The position numbers and the translations under genes are program-made. The notes under the pieces are model-generated. The model did not search any database. It had not been told where the DNA came from and saw nothing but the letters and a program-made list of their open reading frames with translations. Shown here piece by piece: positions 57,164 to 64,000 of a stretch of 64,000 bases of DNA (within the stretch, counting starts at the first letter, position 1; each line of letters starts with the position of its first letter). This DNA is from Asterella californica (lineage: Eukaryota > Streptophyta > Marchantiopsida > Marchantiales > Aytoniaceae), in the NCBI GenBank assembly GCA_036924285.1, contig JAYKYS010000007.1, positions 10,850,001-10,914,000 of the forward strand, read 5' to 3'.

Positions 57164-59773
57164 TTACCTTTCAACGAATGGTGCTCTGATGTGCTCCTTC
57201 AATGTCTGCATGCTGTCCGTGAACCATGCCCCGAGACCTTTCTTCTCAGCGCCTGGCGTGGACTGGCTGAACTTATTGCACGCCGTCGGTACTTGTGTTT
57301 TCGGGCTGGTTTCGGTAGGAGTTGAAGATGTTTCCGCCGGTAAGACGACCGGTTGAGAAGGTTCAGGAAGAGAGTGCAGTTCTGTGACGTTGAAACGCAT
57401 TGATCCCATAGACGTAGTTCTCGAGTGCTCCGAACACGCAGTCGAGGAATTTGACGCTTGCCTCATGTGTATGAACTTCATAGGCGTGCCGGCAAGAGAT
57501 GGTTGCTCATTCTCGCCGGTTCTCTTCTTCGGCGTTGACAACTTGACTTCGGAGAGCCGGCCTGCCACAGTTGCGATGTTCGCTCCATTGCTTCCGAAAG
57601 GTTTGGCTGGAGACGCTGCTCGAGGTGATTTCAACGGAGGAGGAAACAGAGGTGCAGCCGTCGGTTGTGTCCCTTTGCTTGGACTAAGAACAAGAGGACC
57701 TGAGAAGTTTTTGAACTTGGACACCCGGGCACCCACCGGTTTAGTGTCACTCCCTTGCCCAGCTTTTTCAGAAAAGTCGCTCACAGTGCAATCAAGCGAT
57801 GAGTCTGAAATAGCAGACGGTTGTTCACCTTTACTTGGACTAGGGAGGAGAGGGCCTGAGAAGTTCTTCATCGAAAGCACCCGAGCGGCGAGTGGTTTGG
57901 AGCTGCTCACTTTAACATTTTCGGCGGTTTGAGACTGCGAGCCATTAGCAGACGTCGCTGAATTCGTCGCATTCGACTGATTAGAGAAGCTCTTGCCAGT
58001 GAATGAAAGCATTCGAGAGAGCCTTCTCCCACTCCCACCCTCGCTTCCCTTGCTGTTTGGAGAAGGGCTCGGTTTCTTGGGTCCGCAGTTGGATTCAGCC
58101 GTTGGACTGTGCAGTACCACGAAATTTCGCTCAGTCAGAGGTTGGAGAGTTCGCCGCACTTTCCTCCTCAGATCGGATACAGTGTCGCTGGTTAGAACGG
58201 GGATAGTGATACTTCCACTACTGCGCCCTTTGCTAGTGCGAAGGAGCTTTATCTTCCGAGCAGCTGGTTTGTTCTCGTCGATACCTGAGAACAGGAATAT
58301 GGTTAATTTACACAGAACTTGAAGCAGAGAGAAAAGAAAGAGATCAATGAAGAATCCCTGTAGCATCATATTAACTTCCCCAGTAGCTCATGTTACTTAT
58401 GTATCGAGCCACTTGAACACACTTAGAAGAAGTTTTCACTTTCTACGTTAATCAACGCTTCTTGTGGAAGTGAATACAAACCTGAATTTTCTCCGGAGTG
58501 CATTAAGTTGACGACCTTATGTGGGGGCTTGCATGGACTTCTGAAGATAGTGACCTGCAGGGTACATTCGGGATGTACGTGATAGTCACTAAGCTTCGTC
58601 TTCTCCTGCAGCATTTTGCCTGCGACATCAGGCATTGGCATCAACGGAGATAAGTCGGCTTCAAAGCAAACCTTGAGATGAGCAGATCTCGACCAGTGCA
58701 GGGTGGATTTGGTGGAGTTGAGAAAGTTGGAAACTCCTACCAGAGAAAGTGATCCGCTGCTGCCAGGTTGACACGCCAGTTCTCGCCTCAACTACTTGAA
58801 GTACAGACTGAACCAGATCACGGCCTTGAACGACCATCGTGAAGTTTTGCTCTCCCATCACATTAATAGACACTACCATCCGTTTGTGTCCTTGTTCGTC
58901 ATTACTGTCACCTATAACATACACAAACAAATTAGCTACAGTCTCAGAAGGTGTGAACTCAGAGGTCATCAAAACTTTATCGTTCACAACTGACAAAAGC
59001 AATTGAGGACCATACCTGATTTGCAAAGGTCTAAAGTGGAGTCTTCGCACACTCTATGCGCCCCACCAAAATCTTTCAAATGAAACTCATCGTGCATGAT
59101 ACGCCCGACTGAGGATAGCAGCTGCTTGTCCACTGGAATGCCAGTCATTCTTTCCAGAGCATGCTTCAATTCTACAACTTCTGTCTCGGAGGTGACGCCA
59201 AGAAGAGGAAGAATGCCGTCCTTTGTTTCCACAAAAATACGTCCTCCTTCCTCCGGCAACGGTTGAGGTAACCTCTGTAGAAAAAAGTCCGTGTTAGGAC
59301 GAGGAGTTGAAGCATATGACACAACACCGAGGGTGAGTTGCAACAGAAAACGAAGCTTACGGAAACTTACTCACCCTCAACTGCAGGACCGTCTTGTCAA
59401 GAATGTGGTAATCCTCCAACTTCTGATTCTCCTCGAGCTCGACGGTGCGACCACCCTCTCGAGCAAAAAACGTGTAAGTGTCCTCATCCCAGTGTATGTC
59501 TGATGTTTCCATGTCTGCTTGACACACATAGCGCTTGTATATGTCTTCCACACTCTCCTTCTCATCCAGTTTCCTGAATAAGGGGCCTTGGAGCACCTGG
59601 AGTTCCTCCGCTATGAAGAAATTACGCCGAATGAAATCCTTAACTGTATCTTTCACTGTATCATGAGTTTCCAAATTTGGAACCAAAATCAAACCAGTCC
59701 GCTCTGAACTGCTGCTCGCCAATATTTTCGGCAACGCTAGATGTTCCAGTTTTACTGCTACTGTGATACCCAT
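57164..59773 (-). CDS. Protein with three divergent ubiquitin-like domains and a Ser/Pro-rich tail, five exons
   Basis: Exons (minus): 59773-59375, 59274-59016, 58911-58741, 58619-58482, 58284-57164; all introns are GT-AG and the joins give 695 residues. Residues 1-133 (exon 1) end in KLEDYHILDKTVLQLR, like the last strand pair of ubiquitin. Residues about 145-218 (exon 2) form a second ubiquitin-like unit (RIFVETKDG ... STLDL). A third lies at about 230-310 in exons 3 and 4 (QQRITFSG, then KLSDYHVHPECTLQVTIF). No C-terminal Gly-Gly follows any unit, so cleavage into free modifiers is unlikely. The tail is basic and Ser/Pro-rich with an internal duplication of 29 residues, NFSGPLLPSPSKG (452-480) and NFSGPLVLSPSKG (504-532). 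Role unknown; an adaptor for ubiquitin or proteasome factors is inference. A 5'UTR intron (donor near 60180) is possible. Confidence 0.8.
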
Positions 59774-61145
59774 TTTGTCTCGACCTCAAGGGATCGACTT
59801 CTGGTGATGATTTTCTCGTTGCGGCAGCCTGCGAATGGAGCGTCAATTGCCGCTTTAGAAATCATAATGCCAAGACAACTTCGAAGGAAACGTTGATGCT
59901 GAATTCTGAGAGCTAGACTGGTTATGTCGTTAAGCACCGAACGACTGAGAAGGCCAAGTATGTAAAGAGAAGCTTCATGGGAACCAAGACAAACCATCGT
60001 CCATGTTTGATGTGTAGAAAACGCACCCACGAGAGCTTCTCGTTAGAACACACATAGGCGGAAATCGCTTCTCCATAACGTCCAGTAAAACTTCACGCAT
60101 TTCGAATTTATCACAGCGAAAGGCGCCGACAGCGAAAGTTTCAAATTTACGGACAACGTTCTGTTAGACTGTGGGGTCTTACCAAGCACAGAGTAAAGGG
60201 CATTGACACGGTTTTGAACCCAAAGAGGAAAGATCTTACAGCCTCACCTCCTTGGAACGCACAGCGCGGTGCAGAGGTGCGTGTCTGGACTAAAACTGCC
60301 GACGTGACGATGAATGTCGCTTCTGTTCCTGCTCGCCGAAGCTCTACTTCTCACATTCCTGTGACTAACTGTCTATTGTTCTCCTAGCTTACATTCACTC
60401 CTGTTGCGATGTATGCTTTCTGCTTTGCTTCCAACAACTCTGCAGCTCCGCCGTTCCTTCCTATCTTCTCCAAGATGACATTGTCGTCTACTCTGAGACG
60501 ATGCTCTCTCCCCGTGCCTCAGCATTCATTCAGTTCGTAACAGAGATAATCCTCTCTCTCTCTCTCTCTTTCGTTTAGCCGTCCTTCTACTATCCACTGA
60601 ACTGAATTCTCCGTCGGTCGGTCGGTCGGTCAAGGATCAAACATGCATCAGTTGCTGCTGCGTCGCCAGTGTACGAAGCTCCTCCAGCGGATTCCACCGC
60701 CAGAATGTGGGTCCCTGCATTTGCTGCTCTGCTCAAAAACGACAAGGAATCGCAGTCTGTGCCTGACGCAAATTCGTTGTGCCACCTTCTAACCTGCTTC
60801 GGAGTCCAGACCTCAACTCAAGCCTGATGACATAACAGTTCAGCTCCTAATGCTGCGCTCTCTAATCTCCTCCTGAAATCATAACTTACTCAAACGCTGA
60901 AGCAGCTGTACTTCTATCTCCCACTTCCCTCGAACATTCAAAAACTACTAGAGTAGAATAAACTCAGCTTTTTCTCTCTCTTCAGTCGGCAGTTCGTTCC
61001 CCCAAACGGCTACATTGCCGCCCCGGGAAATAACCAGTCGTCGAGGCGATCCTGCCAAGTCGACCTCCCACGTTGAAAGTTGAAACTTCCCTTTTCGTCG
61101 GTGACAGTTGAGAAATTTAAGTATTGTAGGCTACTTCGACTCTAA
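59774..61145 (-). other. Upstream region (promoter and possible 5'UTR intron) of the ubiquitin-like gene
   Basis: A donor-like TTG/GTAAGAC on the minus strand at about 60180 suggests a leader intron. A CT microsatellite is at 60552-60569 and a (GGTC)n run near 60616-60633. No coding frame is supported. Confidence 0.4.
60552..60569. repeat. (CT)n microsatellite
   Basis: Nine CT units; a GA tract in the sense of the ubiquitin-like gene, matching the position of the tract upstream of the HMG-box gene. Confidence 0.9.
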
Positions 61146-61476
61146 AGCTGCGTTCACATCGTGGCTTTGCGACCAGTTTTCCTAAGTGCGCCTGGGCTCG
61201 GTTGACGGCAGTGGCTGAAGTTTTCGAGCGCATTTCGTGCGGTCGCAATTTTGGGCCGCACCCAAAACGACCGGACTGGCGCACTATCCCAGTCGACTGG
61301 GTATAAGTAACTGGCAATAGAAGGTAACATGAAGCTCGGGCAACAGAGGATTGTATCCTTCTTTGATTTAGTGTCGTACAACCACCGGCGTCCTTCACCG
61401 GCCGTGGAACTAGCAGTGAAAAGTTAAAAAGGCCGACGGAGCCGCTGACGCGAAATCTCACGACGTGAATGCAGCT
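61146..61476. mobile_element. Tourist-like MITE with TAA target-site duplication
   Basis: Terminal inverted repeats AGCTGCGTTCACATCGTG (left) and, on the reverse strand at the right end, AGCTGCATTCACGTCGTG match at 16 of 18 bases. TAA flanks both ends (61143-61145 and 61477-61479). A 3 bp TAA/TTA duplication is the hallmark of PIF/Harbinger-derived Tourist elements. Length is 331 bp and no coding capacity is claimed. The terminal repeats were not found around the transposase remnant at 50 kb. Confidence 0.75.
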
Positions 61477-62523
61477 TAATGATTGAACGTAGGCCGGATT
61501 CTTCTGGCGCCAAATTTGACTGCGGAATTCGAACGTCTAGAAGAGAGGAGAATCATCTGTTTGGACCAGTCGTCGGGACGTATAGTATAGCCCGGGAGTT
61601 TCCCGTCGTAACTGCTGATTCCGAGCAGACTCTTGACGGTCAATCCACGCAGTGTCATCACTGTCATGCACCGGAGAACTCGCGGATATTCATTGGCGTT
61701 GTCGCCAATTTGGACTTCGAGGCCAATCGGCACTCGGTACCACTCGACACCCAAGCCAGAGTGCAGGAAGACTTCGGTTTCGCTTCCCTTCCTGGCCCAC
61801 CACATCGTCGCCTGCCTCTACATTTAGTGTGGGTCTAATTTCGGTAGTTATTAATAAATATCTCCACTTAAATTGTATTATATACTTAATTTTGACTAAC
61901 AGTAATATTATGTATACAAATAACTTTCTACATCATTGAAAATTATTTAGTGAAAATTTACATAATCATAGCTATACCAGGATGGAAGACGAGAAGCTTG
62001 CAACAAAGTGAGATCCATCCATTTTCTCTAATGCTCTTCCGGTTGATCATTGCTCTTGTTGAGAAAAAACTGCAGATAAGTTTTTCCCCGGAAAACTGCA
62101 TGAATATTATTTAAATGTCTTGACAAAAGTTTCACTCTCAAAATTCACACAGAAACGTTCGTTTAGTTAAAGACTAGTCAGATATGTTAAATGTTGTTAC
62201 TTAGAGATCCGCACTCATGTAGATCCAAAGCTTACATTAATTAATGTTTCTTGAATTGAAAATAAAGTAAAAGTTCTAATCAGTGTTTTTGATATAATAT
62301 TTCACTCTTATTTATGTATAAACTTATTTTTTATATAACACTACATGTCCTAAGGAGTGTAGTTCGGTGTGGCCGCTAAGTTAGTTGGTACTGAACAGCA
62401 GCAGAAGCACATTGGATGAGATCGTCGTTAAATTTAGCAAAGTTTCAAGAAACAGCCAAACGTTGAACAAACGTTCTAAGGTTCAAGGATCATGGATAGT
62501 TGTGTAACTTGTGTTCAGGGGTA

Positions 62524-62581
62524 TGCAACGGTCATGTCACATGCGGTGGACCATACCGTATATGAGAATATGACCGTTGCA
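62524..62581. repeat. Perfect 12 bp inverted repeat
   Basis: TGCAACGGTCAT at 62524-62535 and ATGACCGTTGCA at 62570-62581, separated by 34 bases. Confidence 0.85.
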
Positions 62582-62881
62582 ACTCATGCGGACGACAACC
62601 AACTACGTACAGTACAGCACGGTGTATTCCTGTAAATTACAGAACATGTCCATGCACGTTGCTCCCTGTGGTTTACTGGCCAGTGGCGACGCATATTGCA
62701 GTCAAATCTCGTGGTTCAGTATCTTCTGCGGGTGGGGGTAGACCTTAGAAAATCTCCACCCCTATAGTGATAAATACTTCTTTATCTCTTTTTATTGCGT
62801 GTAAAAATTGAAACTTTTGGGAAATATTAGTCACTCACGACCACGGGCGATTGTTACGACTACGGCGAAGAAATCACAGAT

Positions 62882-62919
62882 GTTTCTTGTGGGCACCTCC
62901 AGAGGTGTGAATAAGAAAC
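62882..62919. repeat. Double-stem hairpin
   Basis: GTTTCTT pairs with AAGAAAC as the outer stem and CACCTC with GAGGTG as the inner stem, with a 2-base loop and a 5-base internal bulge on each side. Confidence 0.75.
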
Positions 62920-63459
62920 GTCCGTGGGCGTCTCTAATTTATTTGTTGTTCAAATAGGACATGAGTTTCAATCGTAGCAAGTTCAGAATTTAGCTAATGA
63001 ATTACAACTTAAAAAAATCAAAAATCAAATACTTATATTGATTCAAAAACACCACTCTAAGTGATTAATGACTCAAGACAAAGCTGCCCTTGGACAAATT
63101 ACTGCGTTTTTCTTTCTGGATGTTAAAGAATTTTTTGTTTTAGCTATTACACATCTTATTTTACAAATTAAGAGTGAATATATTTAAGAAAAAATTTTAC
63201 ACATCGCGGTTTTTTAATAGCTCTGTAAAGTGTATCAAACACTCAAACGGGTACAAAAGTACTTTACTCAACTGTTTTGATGATATAAATTAATGTTAAT
63301 AAGAGCAAATAGATCAGAAGAAGCAAGAGTCGGACAACAAAACTGATTCTACGTCTATTGATGTTACAGTAGAGGAATGTGTGGGTTGTATGTATAAGAA
63401 AATTTGAAATCAGTGTTGCACACATGCTTTGAGGTACAACATCCAAACTCCAGCGCTCC

Positions 63460-64000
63460 AGAACAATAAGTTGTTCTTTTGTAATGCAATAGTAACATCT
63501 TGTTATCCATATATGTAAATAACAACTTGATGTTGTTTTCGCGATTTTGTTAAAGACGACCAAGTGAACAAGAGAGTTGGCGATCAAATTGAGTATGAAT
63601 AACAAGTTCTTCTTTATATATGCAAATATAAAATGTATCAATTTGCTTATGTAAATAACAACTAATTGTTATGGCATTTACTTCTCCTTTAAAGACGTCA
63701 AACTAATTATGAACAACAAAAAATGTTTATTTCACATGTGTAGATAACGACATGTTGTATTTGGCATATTAAATAACAATTAGTCGTCATTCCACATACG
63801 TAAATAACCACTTGTTGTTATTTGCATTCCTTATTGATCATCCATTTATTGGCTACCAAGCACGCGGACATTGGCGGATGTGTGAAATGAGATGCTCGGC
63901 TGCTCGAGGGGCGACCGAGTAGTTGACCTATAAACCTCGACTCCTGATCTTAGTGAAATGAGGTCGCCTGACAACCCTTAGATTGGGTCGCCAACAACCT
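63460..64000. repeat. Second block of the AATAACAA/TTGTTATT repeat family (runs off the right edge)
   Basis: The palindromic words recur near 63465, 63520, 63650, 63745 and 63805. From about 63830 they are followed by GC-richer text with GGTCGCC, GGCGACCGAG and ATGAGATGCTCGGCTGCTC, parallel to the layout at 41340-42720. Confidence 0.6.

Larger units (their letters stand above)
61477..63459. other. Intergenic region
   Basis: A GC-richer block at 61480-61840 opens frames on both strands (119 and 109 codons) without recognisable domains. From 61850 the sequence is AT-rich. Two clean hairpins are listed separately. Confidence 0.4.

Noticed and set aside
57384..58322. Plus-strand frames of up to 182 codons
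   Set aside because: They are antisense to the last exon of the ubiquitin-like gene, whose minus-strand frame is longer, spliced and has recognisable repeats.
61477..61838. Frame of 119 codons starting at the MITE's right flank
   Set aside because: No domain, and an equally long frame exists on the other strand; the ATG is partly made of the TAA duplication.

Overview
The window looks like nuclear DNA from a land plant, most likely a bryophyte and possibly a Marchantia-like liverwort. The reasons are intron-rich genes with short GT-AG introns, a plant-specific mismatch-repair gene (MSH7), and large stretches of decayed plant-type Copia, Gypsy and PIF/Harbinger elements. The liverwort placement is inference: it rests on remembered similarity of the lineage-specific ORF at 21284-23490 to amplified Marchantia proteins, not on a search.

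Four host genes can be supported. At the left edge a minus-strand HMG-box gene runs out of the window (1-295). MSH7 lies at 32442-39044 on the plus strand, with 16 coding exons that join in frame to 1068 residues and keep the PIP box, the mismatch-binding Phe-x-Glu and the Walker ATPase motifs. A small three-exon coiled-coil gene is at 55332-56179 (+). A minus-strand gene at 57164-59773 (five exons, 695 residues) carries three divergent ubiquitin-like domains and a Ser/Pro-rich tail. The last two genes converge.

The left third (7.8-29 kb) is a nest of mobile elements. A 5'-truncated Copia (7836-10329) abuts a decayed minus-strand HUH-endonuclease gene. That gene is split by a 16.6 kb Gypsy element (11544-28119): its N-terminal part is at 28124-28513 and its C-terminal part at 10406-11543, and the two halves meet in the same reading frame at a shared ATAC. 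The Gypsy itself is interrupted inside gag by a 5.8 kb TG...CA element (19204-24990), which carries a long degenerate ORF whose main frame has only TAG and TGA stops. The 5' LTR of the Gypsy contains a kilobase-scale inverted duplication that its 3' LTR lacks. A second, related gag fragment at 44938-45283 is also followed by a large palindrome (46780-48665).

The right half also holds a decayed PIF/Harbinger transposase with its Myb-like partner on the opposite strand (50057-51499), a 371 bp foldback element (54614-54984) and a Tourist-like MITE with a TAA target duplication (61146-61476). The AT-rich intergenic DNA (4.5-7.8, 29.3-31.9, 39-45, 61.9-64 kb) contains few genes but several dispersed palindromic repeat families, described below. 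No tRNA, rRNA, CRISPR array or bacterial-type signal was recognised.
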